64,000 bases of DNA from Falsiroseomonas sp046052145 (lineage in GTDB: Bacteria > Pseudomonadota > Alphaproteobacteria > Acetobacterales > Acetobacteraceae), in NCBI GenBank assembly GCA_046052145.1, contig JBJOMW010000008.1:1-64000 (forward strand), given 5' to 3'. The notes under the pieces were generated by a model. The model made no database searches. It was not told the DNA's origin and saw only the letters and a list, made by a program, of their open reading frames with translations. A program made the translations under genes and the position numbers. Shown here piece by piece: positions 25,585 to 34,118 of this stretch. The stretch's first letter is position 1. Every line of letters starts with the position of its first letter.

Positions 25585-27216
25585 TCACGCCGCCTCGGCG
25601 GGGGCCTCCCGCCCACGGATGAAGTCGGCCGCCTTCTCCGCGATCATCATGGTCGTCGCATAGGTATTGGCGGAGGGCATGGAGGGCATGATGGACGCAT
25701 CCACGATGCGCAGCGCCTCCATCCCATGCACCAGCAGCCGGTCGGAGACGACGGCGGTGGGATCGGTCGCCGGCCCCATCCGCGCCGTGCCGATCAGGTG
25801 ATAGGTGGTGCTGCCATTCTTCTTAGCGAAGTCGAGCAGCTCGTCATCCGTCACGGCCTCCGGCCCGGGCAGCGTCTCCGCCTCCAGGAAGCGCGATAGC
25901 TCCGGCGTGTTCAGCATCCGGCGGATCAGCCGCATGCCGCCTAGATGCACGCGGATATCCATCGGGTCGGAGAGGTAGTTCGGGTTGAGCTCGGGATCGT
26001 CGAAGACATCGGCGCTGCGCGCGCGCACCCAGCCATGGCTTTCCGGCCGGTGCTGCCAGGCACCCGCCGTGACGCCTGGATAGTCGTCCAGGATATAGAC
26101 CTTCCCCGCCGCATAGGAGCCGGGCGTGAAGACACACTGCAGATCCGGCTGGTCGAGCCCTTCGAAGCTTTTCCAGAACACATGCACATGCGACGGCGCG
26201 GTGGCGAGGATGTTCGGCTTGCGCAGCGCCCAGCGCGCCAGCTGCACCCCGAGCTTCACGCCGCGCGAGAGTTCGTTCAGCGTCTCGACGCCAGGCCGCG
26301 CCCGCATCACGAAGCGGGACGCGTAGTGGTCGCGGAAATTGGCGCCGACGCCCCGCATCTCATGCAGCACCGGCACGCCAAGCCGCCCGAGCAGTTCGGC
26401 CGGCCCAACGCCCGAGACCTGCAGCAGACGCGCCGTGTTCACCGTGCCGGAACAGAGGATCACCTCCCGCCGCGCTCGCACCTCCTTCGCGGGGCCGTTG
26501 CGCTCCGCCAGGTAGCGTATGCCGACCGCGCGCTTGCCTTCGAACAGGATGCGACTGGCGCGGGCATTCGTCCGCACCTCCAGGTTCTTCCGGCTCATCG
26601 CGGGATGGAGGAAGGCGCGCGCGGCGGAGATACGCCGGCCATTGCGGATGGTGCGCTGGAAGTATCCCACCCCCGCCTGATCGCCGGAATTATAGTCGCG
26701 CGCGCGCGGAATCCCGAGGCCGAGGCAGCCCTGGATGAAGGCCTCCGAGACGGGATGGAACCAGTCCATATCCGTCACCGGCACCGCGCCCTCATTCTGG
26801 CCGCGCGTCTCATCCGCCAGCCCGATGCGGTTCTCGCTGCGTCGGTAATAGGGCAGGCAATCGGCATAGCCCCAGCCGCGATTGCCGCGCTGCGCCCAGC
26901 TGTCGAGGTCGCCGGGCTGGCCGCGATTGTAGATCATCCCGTTCACCGAAGACCCGCCACCCAGTGTGCGCCCCTGGATCGTCGGGATCCGCCGCCCGCC
27001 CGTCATCGCGGTGGGTTCCGTGCTGAACTGCCAGGTGACGGAAGGATCGACCATCGTCTTGATGAAGCCGGCGGGGATATGGATCCACGGATTGCGATCG
27101 GGCGGCCCGGCTTCCAGCACGCAGATAGTGACGGCGGGATCGGCGCTCAGCCGGTTCGCCAGCACGGACCCGGCGGCGCCGGAGCCAACGATGACATAGT
27201 CGAATGTCTCGCTCAT
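25585..27216 (-). CDS. GMC family FAD-dependent alcohol/choline oxidoreductase
   Basis: A 543-residue flavoprotein. The N-terminal FAD motif is YVIVGSGAAGSVLANRL. GMC signature 1 is in GRTLGGGSSVNGMIYNRG and signature 2 in GTVNTARLLQVSGVGPAELL. The C-terminal active-site region is GTARMGPATDPTAVVSDRLLVHG with the usual histidine pair around DASIMPSMPSANT. Members oxidise primary alcohols, choline, glucose or long-chain alcohols and usually feed quinones. The substrate here is not known. Its start ATG overlaps the end of the RidA-like gene, with which it forms an operon. Confidence 0.93.
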   Translation of the reverse strand: MSETFDYVIVGSGAAGSVLANRLSADPAVTICVLEAGPPDRNPWIHIPAGFIKTMVDPSVTWQFSTEPTAMTGGRRIPTIQGRTLGGGSSVNGMIYNRGQPGDLDSWAQRGNRGWGYADCLPYYRRSENRIGLADETRGQNEGAVPVTDMDWFHPVSEAFIQGCLGLGIPRARDYNSGDQAGVGYFQRTIRNGRRISAARAFLHPAMSRKNLEVRTNARASRILFEGKRAVGIRYLAERNGPAKEVRARREVILCSGTVNTARLLQVSGVGPAELLGRLGVPVLHEMRGVGANFRDHYASRFVMRARPGVETLNELSRGVKLGVQLARWALRKPNILATAPSHVHVFWKSFEGLDQPDLQCVFTPGSYAAGKVYILDDYPGVTAGAWQHRPESHGWVRARSADVFDDPELNPNYLSDPMDIRVHLGGMRLIRRMLNTPELSRFLEAETLPGPEAVTDDELLDFAKKNGSTTYHLIGTARMGPATDPTAVVSDRLLVHGMEALRIVDASIMPSMPSANTYATTMMIAEKAADFIRGREAPAEAA

Positions 27217-27617
27217 CAGCCGTTCTTCCAGGCCACCAGGTCGATCTCCACCAGCGCGCCGCGCGCGAGCCCCGTCACGCCGACGGTGGTGCGCGCCGGC
27301 AGCCGGTCGGGCGGGAAATAGGCAGCATAGGTGCGGTTCATCGCCTCATAGTCGCGGTCGAATTGCGTGAGGTAGATGCGCGCCTGCACGACATCGGACA
27401 GCGCATAGCCCGCACCCGCCAGCACGCGCTCAAGGTTGGCCATCACCTGCCGCGTCTGCGCTTCCACCCCTTCGGGCAGGGGCCGCGTATTGTCCGCGGG
27501 ATCGGTCGGCATCTGGCCGGTCACCAGCAGCCACGGCCCGACGCGTACCGCATGGCTGAAGGGCGCGACGCGGTCCGGCCCGTCCGTCAGCGTCAGGAAG
27601 ATCGGCGCATCCATCAT
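27216..27617 (-). CDS. RidA/YjgF/YER057c family protein
   Basis: A 133-residue protein of the chorismate-mutase-like RidA fold, which hydrolyses reactive enamine/imine intermediates. The conserved lines are YLTQFDRDYEAMNRTYAAYF, then PARTTVGVTGLARGALVEID, where the Arg of the PxRTT motif binds the substrate carboxylate. MMDAPIFL is used as start (27617 or 27614). The stop overlaps the GMC oxidoreductase start and the SDR gene ends 10 bases before it, so the three form one operon. A RidA partner fits an amine- or amino-alcohol-oxidising pathway, but this is inference. Confidence 0.9.
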   Translation of the reverse strand: MMDAPIFLTLTDGPDRVAPFSHAVRVGPWLLVTGQMPTDPADNTRPLPEGVEAQTRQVMANLERVLAGAGYALSDVVQARIYLTQFDRDYEAMNRTYAAYFPPDRLPARTTVGVTGLARGALVEIDLVAWKNG

Positions 27618-27627
27618 CCGCACCTCA

Positions 27628-28404
27628 TCAGAGATTACGCCGCGCCGCCCGCAGCGTCGGCAGGCCGATGCCCGTTGCTTCGAAGCCGCCATCGGCGGCG
27701 ATCACCTGACCGGTGATGTAACTCGCGCGGTCCGAGCAGAGGAAGACGATCGTCTCCGCCAGCTCGCTCTCGAGCCCATAGCGGCCGAGCGGGATGGCAT
27801 CGTGATAGTCCTGGCGGATCTCCGGCGTATGCACCGCCTTGGCCATTGCCGTCTCGACCGGCCCTGGGGCCACCGCATTCACGCGAATGCCGAGGGCGGC
27901 AAATTCCACCGCTTGCTGCTTCGTCAGATGCGCGAGCGCGGCCTTGCTGGTGCCGTAGGCGACGCGCAGCGTCGAGGCGCGCAGGCCGGAGATGGAGGTG
28001 ATGTTCACCACCGCCCCGCCCCCGGTCTCCGCCATCAGCGGCGCTGCGGCATTGGTCGCGACGAAGGGTCCGGTGAGGTTCACCGCCATCACCCGCGCCC
28101 AATCCTCGGGCGTCGTCTCCAGGATCGGGCGGAACACCGCGGTGCCGGCATTGTTGACCAGCGCATCGAGCCGCCCGAAGCGCGCCGCGGCCTCGCGCAC
28201 CGCGTCCTGCAATGCCGGCGTGTCGGCGACATCGCAGGCCAGCGCCAGCGTGGCCTCGGGCGCGGCGAGCTCGGCCATCGCGGCATCGAGCAGCGCGGCC
28301 TCGATATCCAGCAGCGCGACGCACCAGCCCTCCGCGCGGAAGCGGCGTGCCGTGGCCAGCCCGATCCCGCGCCCCGCCCCCGTCACCAGCGCAACCCGGC
28401 TCAT
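27628..28404 (-). CDS. SDR family NAD(P)-dependent oxidoreductase
   Basis: A classical short-chain dehydrogenase of 258 residues. The cofactor loop is TGAGRGIGLATARR, NNAG is present, and the catalytic Ser-Tyr-Lys set is in NITSISGL and VAYGTSKAALAH. The C-terminal PGPVETAMA and the closing ITGQVIAADGG are usual. An Asp at the end of beta-2 (LLDIEAALL) suggests NAD+ preference. The ATG at 28404 gives MSRVALVTGAGRG. It is the first gene of the SDR-RidA-GMC operon and probably oxidises a ketone/alcohol intermediate of the same pathway. Confidence 0.93.
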   Translation of the reverse strand: MSRVALVTGAGRGIGLATARRFRAEGWCVALLDIEAALLDAAMAELAAPEATLALACDVADTPALQDAVREAAARFGRLDALVNNAGTAVFRPILETTPEDWARVMAVNLTGPFVATNAAAPLMAETGGGAVVNITSISGLRASTLRVAYGTSKAALAHLTKQQAVEFAALGIRVNAVAPGPVETAMAKAVHTPEIRQDYHDAIPLGRYGLESELAETIVFLCSDRASYITGQVIAADGGFEATGIGLPTLRAARRNL

Positions 28405-28638
28405 GCGGCGGCGTATCCCAAGCCTCGCGCAATTGTCCCCGGCATCGGCCTGCTCCTCCCTTGCCCCCGACGGGGCACGGCATGGTTCCACGCGCCAGCG
28501 CCGCTGCCCAGGGTCCCTGGCGAGGTTGCGCCATCGCAAGGCGCGGCCTGCCCGAATCGGGTTCCTTGCCACGGCCTTGGGGACTGGGCCGCGCGCCGGG
28601 CGCTGTGCCGAAGCCTCGGGCAAAGGGAAGAGCGCATC

Positions 28639-29418
28639 GTGACCATCACCACCCTCACTGCCCATATCGAGCCAGGCGCCGGGCTCGGCCCCTCGCTCAT
28701 CGCGCCTCTCGCCCTGGCCGAGGCCTTTGCGGCCCATCTCACCGCCCTGGTCTTCGCCGCCGACACTGCACAGGAGGCCACCCCGGAGGCGGAGGAGGCC
28801 GCGGTGGCGCATCTGCGGGAGGCCGCGACGCGCCGCGGCATCGCCTGCGAGCTGCGCGACCGCGGCAGCTACGCCCATGGCATCGGCGAGATCCTGGCCG
28901 ACCACATGCGCGTCAGCGACCTGGGCGTCGTGACGCTGCGCAGCACGCCGGGCCCGTCAGCACGGATGCTGCTGTCCGGCGCGATCTTCGGCACCGGGCG
29001 GCCGCTGCTGCTCTCGCCCGCCGAAGCGCCGCTGGCCGCCCCACCGCGCCGCGTGCTGGTGGCCTGGGACGCGACGCCGGCTGCGGTCCGCGCGGTGCAT
29101 GGCGCGCTGCCGTTGATCCTCCGCGCGGAGGAGACACTGGTGGCCACCGTCACAGGCGATAAGGAGGTGCGCCCGGGCCAGTCGGGCATCGCGCTGACGC
29201 GGCTGCTGGCGCGGCACGGCGCCAAAGCGCGCTTCCTCACCCTGCCGCAGGGCGCGGGCGTGCTGCCCGCCCTCGCCGCAGCCGCCATGGACCACGGGGC
29301 GGAGATGCTGGCGATGGGCGCGGTCCGGCACGCGCCGTTGCACAGCATGCTGTTCGGCAGCGCCACGCACGACCTGCTGGACCGCGGGCCACCGCTACCG
29401 CTGCTGCTGGCGGCCTGA
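28639..29418 (+). CDS. Universal stress protein family protein
   Basis: A 259-residue protein with two UspA-like halves. The first begins TITTLTAHIEPGAGLGPSLIAPLALAEAFAA-like (an N-terminal Usp helix after a beta strand), and the second starts PRRVLVAWDATPAAVRAVHGALPL. The C-terminal ATP loop is degenerate (MGAVRHAPLHSMLFGSATH, with HAPL in place of GHSR), so ATP binding is doubtful. The start is a GTG at 28639. It heads a cluster with a DUF2267 protein and a second Usp, probably stress- or oxygen-regulated. No clear Fnr or other box is seen upstream. Confidence 0.85.
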   Translation: MTITTLTAHIEPGAGLGPSLIAPLALAEAFAAHLTALVFAADTAQEATPEAEEAAVAHLREAATRRGIACELRDRGSYAHGIGEILADHMRVSDLGVVTLRSTPGPSARMLLSGAIFGTGRPLLLSPAEAPLAAPPRRVLVAWDATPAAVRAVHGALPLILRAEETLVATVTGDKEVRPGQSGIALTRLLARHGAKARFLTLPQGAGVLPALAAAAMDHGAEMLAMGAVRHAPLHSMLFGSATHDLLDRGPPLPLLLAA

Positions 29419-29524
29419 GACCACCGCCAGTGCTCGGGCTTGGCCGCACTCTCGCGCAGGCGTGATGCGACCGCGCAGGCCCGCCGCGCCCACTCTCTGT
29501 CCAGCATTGGGCAGGGAGGACGCG

Positions 29525-29959
29525 ATGGCGGCGACTGGCCTCGAAGTCTGGGACAGGACGATCCAGCTGACCAACATCTGGCTCGACGAGATCATGGAAG
29601 AGACCGGCGAAGACCGGCAGGCCGCCTGGCATGCGCTCAGCGCCGTGCTTCGCGCGCTGCGCGACAGGCTGCCGGTGGAAGTGGCGGTGCACCTCGCCGC
29701 CCAATTGCCGCTGCTGGTCCGCGGCACCTTTGCCGAGCAATGGCATATCGGCGGCGCGCCAACGCCGGTGCGGGGGATGGAGGATTTCCTCGACCTCGTC
29801 GGCACGCATCTCGGCCGTGGTCGCGCCATCGGGCCGGATGCGGCCACCGCCGCCGTCTTTCGCAGCCTCGCTCGGCACATCGACCAGGGCCAGGTGGACA
29901 AGGTGCTGGCCGTGCTGCCCGGCCCGATCCGCGACGCGCTGCGCGAGGCCGCGGCATGA
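29525..29959 (+). CDS. DUF2267 domain protein
   Basis: A 144-residue all-helical protein starting MAATGLEVWDRTIQLTN. The lines TGEDRQAAWHALSAVLRALRDRLPVEVAVHLAAQLP and RGTFAEQWHIGG are the DUF2267 signature. DUF2267 proteins usually lie beside universal stress proteins, CBS proteins or hypoxia-response genes. Biochemical function is not established. A GGGAGG site lies five to ten bases upstream of the ATG. The stop overlaps the start of the next Usp gene (ATGA), so they are coupled. Confidence 0.88.
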   Translation: MAATGLEVWDRTIQLTNIWLDEIMEETGEDRQAAWHALSAVLRALRDRLPVEVAVHLAAQLPLLVRGTFAEQWHIGGAPTPVRGMEDFLDLVGTHLGRGRAIGPDAATAAVFRSLARHIDQGQVDKVLAVLPGPIRDALREAAA

Positions 29960-30807
29960 GCGGCACGGCAACGACCCCGATCCGCGACATCCTGGTGCAT
30001 CTGGACGCAACGGCGCCGGCGCGCGCACGGCTCGACTTCGCCGCCGCCCTTGCCGCAAGGCACGGCGCCCGGCTGACGGGGTTGATGGTGCAGGAGATCG
30101 CCCTGCCGCCGATCGCCACCCCCGATAGCGGCGGCGCCGCGCTGGTGCCGCTGCTGGAGGCGATGCGACGCGACGCGGCGGCCGAGGTCGCCGCGCTCCG
30201 CCCGCATTTCGAAGCCGCGCTGCAGCGCTTCCACATCGCGGGCGCCTGGCACGCGCCAGAGGGCACCGCCGCCGAGCAGGTGGCGCATCGCGGCCGGCAG
30301 GCTGATCTGCTGGTGCTCGGCCAGGACCAGCCGGAGGGCGCGACGCCGACCGCCGCTTTCGTGATCGAATCAGCGCTGTTCGGCTCCGGCCGGCCAGTGC
30401 TGATAGTGCCGCACGCCGGGCGCTTCGACCCGCCGTCCCGCCATGCGCTGATCGGCTGGAACGGCAGCCGCGAGGCGACGCGCGCCGTGCATGACGCGCT
30501 GCCGCTGCTGGCCGCCATCGGGCGCGCGACGATGCTATCCGTGGACGACCAGGCGTCTGCCAGCGAGGCGCCCGATGAGACCATCGCCGCGCATCTGGCG
30601 CGCCATGGCATCCGCACGGAGGCGGACACCGCCGCAAGCGGCGATGTGGATGCCGCCGCCCTGCTGCTGAACCGCGCCGCGGAACTGTCCGCCGACCTAT
30701 TGGTGATCGGCGGCTATGGCCATTCCCGGCTGCGGGAATGGGTGCTCGGCGGCGTCACCCGCAGCATCCTGCATGAGATGACCCTGCCGGTGCTGATATC
30801 GCACTGA
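29956..30807 (+). CDS. Universal stress protein, tandem UspA domains
   Basis: A 283-residue double-Usp protein. The first domain begins IRDILVHLDATAPARARLDF, the second SRHALIGWNGSREATRAVHDALPL. The second domain keeps the ATP-binding loop VIGGYGHSRLREWVLGGVTR, of the G-2X-G-9X-G(S/T) type, so ATP or another nucleotide is probably bound. It is translationally coupled to the DUF2267 gene. Its last 53 bases overlap the 3' end of the convergent dehydrogenase gene, which is unusual but both reading frames look genuine. Confidence 0.92.
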   Translation: MSGTATTPIRDILVHLDATAPARARLDFAAALAARHGARLTGLMVQEIALPPIATPDSGGAALVPLLEAMRRDAAAEVAALRPHFEAALQRFHIAGAWHAPEGTAAEQVAHRGRQADLLVLGQDQPEGATPTAAFVIESALFGSGRPVLIVPHAGRFDPPSRHALIGWNGSREATRAVHDALPLLAAIGRATMLSVDDQASASEAPDETIAAHLARHGIRTEADTAASGDVDAAALLLNRAAELSADLLVIGGYGHSRLREWVLGGVTRSILHEMTLPVLISH

Positions 30808-31744
30808 GGCCGGCGGGCTCAGCCCCCGCGCGGTTGCCGCCGCCCAGCGCCTCGCCGGCCAGCCGCTCGCTGAACTGCGCCATCGCGGTGTGGTCCTGGC
30901 CCGGACCGAGCAGCTTGGCCGCAGAAGCCCACAGCTCGCGGCAGAGCGCCGAGAAGGGTACCGGCGTCGCCGTGCCATGCGCGACCTCGAGCGCGATGCC
31001 GAGGTCCTTCGCCATCAGGTCCAGCCCGAAGCCCGCATCGAAGCGGCGCGAGAGCACGAACTGGCGGAATTTCTTCTGCGTGCTGTTGTTCATGCCCGTC
31101 GAGGCGTTCAGCACATCCACCATCTGCGCCGGATCCAGCCCGAAGCGCTGGCCGATCAGCAGTGCCTCGACGCCAGCCAGGAAGCCTGCCGCGCTGACCA
31201 GGTTGTTCAGCGCCTTCATCGCCTGGCCCGCGCCGATGGCGCCGACATGCGTCAGCATCGTGCCCATCGCGCGGAGCGCCGGATCGGCGCGCGCGATATC
31301 CTCCGCGGCGCCGCCCAGCATGATCGCAAGCTCGCCCGTGCGCGCCCGCGCGACCCCGCCCGACACGGGGGCGTCAATCATCGCGACGCCACGCTGCGCG
31401 AGTTCTGCGGCGAAGCCCTGCGTCGCGCCCGGCACGCCGGAGGTCATCTCGATCAGCAGCGCACCGGGAGCCAGCGCCTCGCCCATCGCCGCGATCGCCT
31501 CGCCTACCTGGGGCGAGGCCGGCAGGATGGTGATGACCGCATCCGCCCTGCGCGCGGCGCCGGCCGCATCCTCCGCGGCGCGCGCGCCGGTCTCGGCGGC
31601 GAAGCGCGCGGCGCGGCCGGGGGCGGCGTCGCAAACCGTCACCTCGAAGCCCGCACCCACGAGCCGCGCGGCCATCGGCCAGCCCATATTGCCGATGCCG
31701 ATGAAGCCGATGCGGCGGATCGCCCCGCCCTGAACGCTGCTCAT
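30755..31744 (-). CDS. 3-hydroxyisobutyrate dehydrogenase-like NAD(P)-dependent oxidoreductase
   Basis: A 329-residue beta-hydroxyacid dehydrogenase. The Rossmann loop is FIGIGNMGWPMAARL. The substrate motif is DAPVSGGVARA and the catalytic lysine is in GAGQAMKALNNLVSA. KFRQFVLSRRFDAGFGLDLMAKDL is the usual C-terminal helix line. Length is about 30 residues above the family norm because of a Gly/Ala/Ser-rich tail, which overlaps the convergent Usp gene. Glyoxylate/succinic-semialdehyde reductase or tartronate-semialdehyde reductase activities are alternatives. It ends a short minus-strand pair with the NIPSNAP gene. Confidence 0.9.
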   Translation of the reverse strand: MSSVQGGAIRRIGFIGIGNMGWPMAARLVGAGFEVTVCDAAPGRAARFAAETGARAAEDAAGAARRADAVITILPASPQVGEAIAAMGEALAPGALLIEMTSGVPGATQGFAAELAQRGVAMIDAPVSGGVARARTGELAIMLGGAAEDIARADPALRAMGTMLTHVGAIGAGQAMKALNNLVSAAGFLAGVEALLIGQRFGLDPAQMVDVLNASTGMNNSTQKKFRQFVLSRRFDAGFGLDLMAKDLGIALEVAHGTATPVPFSALCRELWASAAKLLGPGQDHTAMAQFSERLAGEALGGGNRAGAEPAGLSAISAPAGSSHAGCCG

Positions 31745-31751
31745 CGCCGCC

Positions 31752-32078
31752 TCACCGCACGCTGGAGAAGGCGGTGGGCTGCAGGATCTGGTTGCTGAAG
31801 GAGGCGACGATCGGCCCGTCCCGCTCTGTCTCCGCCCGCGCGGCCAGCCATTCAGGGTCGGTGGCGAAGGCGTTCCACTTCACCTCGCGCTCGGCGAGCG
31901 ACTCCCACTCCAGCAGGTAATGCAGGTCCTGGTTCGATTCCCCGATCACCGTGGTCCAGAAGCCGGCCTGGCGGATGCCGTGCTTCTTCCACAGCGGCAG
32001 CGTGATCGTCTCGAACCGCTTCAGCAGCGCCGGCAGACGGCCGGGGGCGCAGTGATAGAGGCGCAGTTCGTGAATCAT
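31752..32078 (-). CDS. NIPSNAP family protein
   Basis: A 108-residue dimeric alpha+beta-barrel (ferredoxin-like) protein. The diagnostic N-terminal line is MIHELRLYHCAPGRLPALLKRF, followed by GFWTTVIGESNQDLHYLLEWES and the closing ILQPTAFS. NIPSNAP proteins are small ligand-binding or monooxygenase-like proteins of uncertain role and often lie beside dehydrogenase or transporter genes for organic acids. The start at 32078 is chosen for the conserved N-terminus; upstream in-frame sequence is not conserved. It starts a two-gene operon with the hydroxyacid dehydrogenase, 7 bases apart. Confidence 0.88.
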   Translation of the reverse strand: MIHELRLYHCAPGRLPALLKRFETITLPLWKKHGIRQAGFWTTVIGESNQDLHYLLEWESLAEREVKWNAFATDPEWLAARAETERDGPIVASFSNQILQPTAFSSVR

Positions 32079-32196
32079 CTGGGGTTCCTCCCGCGCGAAG
32101 GGCGCTGGCCAGATCGCTAGCATGCACGCCGCGCCGCGCGAAGCGGGCTGGGCGCGCGGCCCGTAACCCGGCACCATGCTGGGCAGGAGGACCGCC

Positions 32197-33009
32197 ATGA
32201 CGCTCGACGACGACATCTACGAGCTGCACGCGATCAAATACGCCGAATGCGCCCGCCTGCGGCGGGACTGCTTCATCGGCGGGGATCCGCACGACACCGC
32301 GCCCATGCCGCTCGACTACTATGTCTGGCTGATCCGTGGGGCACGCCGCAGCTTCGTTCTCGACACCGGCTTCGGCCCTGATGTCGCCGCCCGCCGTGGC
32401 CGCAACCTGCTGCGGAGCCCGGCCGAGGGGCTCGCCATGCTCGGCGTCGCCGCCGACCAGGTGCAGGACGTCGTCATCTCCCACATGCATTACGACCATG
32501 CGGGCAACCACGCGATGTTCCCCGCCGCGCGCTACCATCTGCAGGACCGCGAGATGGCCTTCTGCACTGGGCGCTGCATGTGCCACACCGAGCTGCGCCG
32601 CCCCTTCGAGGCGACCGACGTCACCGCCATGGTCGGCCGCGTCTTCGAAGGCCGCGTGCGCTTCCATGATGGCGCCTCGGAACTCGCGCCCGGGATCACG
32701 CTGCATCATGTCGGCGGCCATTCGCTCGGCCTGCAGGTGGTGCGCGTCCGCACGCGGCGCGGCTATGTCGTGCTCGCGGCCGATGCCAGCCATTTCTACG
32801 CGCATCTGGCAGAGCGGCGCGTCTTCCCGATCGTCGCCGATGTCCCGGCGCTGCTGGAGGGCTACGAGACGCTGCTGCGCCTCGCCTCCTCGCCCGACCA
32901 CGTCATCCCGGGCCACGACCCGCTGGTGCTGACGCGCTACCCGGCCTCCGCACCGGGGCTCGAGGGCATCGCGGCGCGGCTGGACGCCGAGCCGCGCGCC
33001 TCAGGCTGA
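32197..33009 (+). CDS. MBL-fold metallohydrolase, N-acyl homoserine lactonase-like
   Basis: A 270-residue metallo-beta-lactamase-fold hydrolase. The metal site is SHMHYDHAGN (HxHxDH). The further ligands are the histidine in HHVGGHSLG, the aspartate in LAADASHFY and the histidine in VIPGHDPLV. The MPLDYYVWLIRG start and the overall plan match lactonase-type enzymes such as AiiA/AttM relatives. Quorum quenching cannot be claimed from sequence alone, and other lactones are possible. The ATG at 32197 has GGAGG seven bases upstream. Confidence 0.88.
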   Translation: MTLDDDIYELHAIKYAECARLRRDCFIGGDPHDTAPMPLDYYVWLIRGARRSFVLDTGFGPDVAARRGRNLLRSPAEGLAMLGVAADQVQDVVISHMHYDHAGNHAMFPAARYHLQDREMAFCTGRCMCHTELRRPFEATDVTAMVGRVFEGRVRFHDGASELAPGITLHHVGGHSLGLQVVRVRTRRGYVVLAADASHFYAHLAERRVFPIVADVPALLEGYETLLRLASSPDHVIPGHDPLVLTRYPASAPGLEGIAARLDAEPRASG

Positions 33010-33016
33010 GCCCCGG

Positions 33017-34006
33017 TCAGTCCGCCCTGACGTTGGCGGTCGCGACCACGCGCCGCCAGCGTTCCAGCTCCGCATTCACCAGCTGCGCATAGGCCTCGGG
33101 CGGGCCGCCGCGGGGCGTGGTGCCGCGCTCGGCCAGCTGGCGGCGCAGCGCCGGGTCGGCGAGTGCGGCCTGCGCCGCGGCCGACATGCGCGCGACCACG
33201 GCATCCGAGGCCGAGCGATGCGCGTGCAGGCCGAACCACGCCTCGGATTCGAAGCCCTCCATGCCGAATTCCGCGCCGAGTTCCGACAGCGCCGGCACAT
33301 CGGGCAGATCCGGCAGCCGCTCGCGCGAGGTGACGGCCAGCGCCACGACGGTGCCGGCGCGGATCTGCGGCAGCGCGGTCGGCAAATTGTCGATGAAGGT
33401 ATCCACCTCGCCGCCCATCACCGCCGTCATGCCGGGGCCCGCGCCGCGATAGGGCACATGGGTGATCCTGACGCCGGCCTGCTGGTTGATCAGCTCCCCC
33501 GTCAGATGGGTCGAGGTGCCATTGCCGGCGGAGGCGAAGTTGCGCGCCTCCGGCCGCGCGCGGGCATCGCGCAGGAAGGCGCGGACATCGCCATTCGGCA
33601 CCTTCTGGCGGTTCGCCACCCACACATTCGGCACGGTGACGACCAGCGTCACGGCCCGGAAATCCGCGATCGGGTTATAGGCGAGGTCGCGGTAGAGCGC
33701 CGGCCCGATCGCGTGGGATGCGATCTGGGAGAGGAACAGCGCGTGGTCATCCGCCTCCCGCGCGAAGCGGCCCGCGGCCAGCGTGCTGCCGGCGCCCGGC
33801 TGGTTCTCCACCACCACGGGGCGGTTCAGCTGCGCGCGCATCGCGCCGGCCACCAGTCGCGCGACGACATCGGTGGTGCCGCCCGGCGGGAAGGGCACGA
33901 CCAGTCGCAGGTCGCGCTGCGGCCAATTGTCCTGCGCGAAGGCCGCGGGGGCCGCGAGGCCAGCGGCCGCACCAGCCAGAAGCCCGCGCCGCGTGAGCGA
34001 TGCCAT
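33017..34006 (-). CDS. Tripartite tricarboxylate transporter substrate-binding (Bug) protein
   Basis: A 329-residue periplasmic binding protein of the Bug/TctC family. MASLTRRGLLAGAAAGLAAP is a Tat-like signal with cleavage near AFAQD. The mature N-terminus carries the family line WPQRDLRLVVPFPPGGTTD. HVPYRGAGPGMTAVMGGEVD and the closing part are also standard. No TctA or TctB membrane subunits are in the window, so this is a solitary binding protein, as is common in this bacterial family. The ligand, likely a carboxylate, is unknown. Confidence 0.93.
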   Translation of the reverse strand: MASLTRRGLLAGAAAGLAAPAAFAQDNWPQRDLRLVVPFPPGGTTDVVARLVAGAMRAQLNRPVVVENQPGAGSTLAAGRFAREADDHALFLSQIASHAIGPALYRDLAYNPIADFRAVTLVVTVPNVWVANRQKVPNGDVRAFLRDARARPEARNFASAGNGTSTHLTGELINQQAGVRITHVPYRGAGPGMTAVMGGEVDTFIDNLPTALPQIRAGTVVALAVTSRERLPDLPDVPALSELGAEFGMEGFESEAWFGLHAHRSASDAVVARMSAAAQAALADPALRRQLAERGTTPRGGPPEAYAQLVNAELERWRRVVATANVRAD

Positions 34007-34118
34007 CTCGTCGTTCCTCCCTTATGCCGCGCCATATTGCCAGCGTGGCCGCCCCTGTCGAGACGGCGGCTTGCGAGCGCCCCGGGCCGTGCCAAGATCG
34101 CGCCACCAGGAGAGACCG

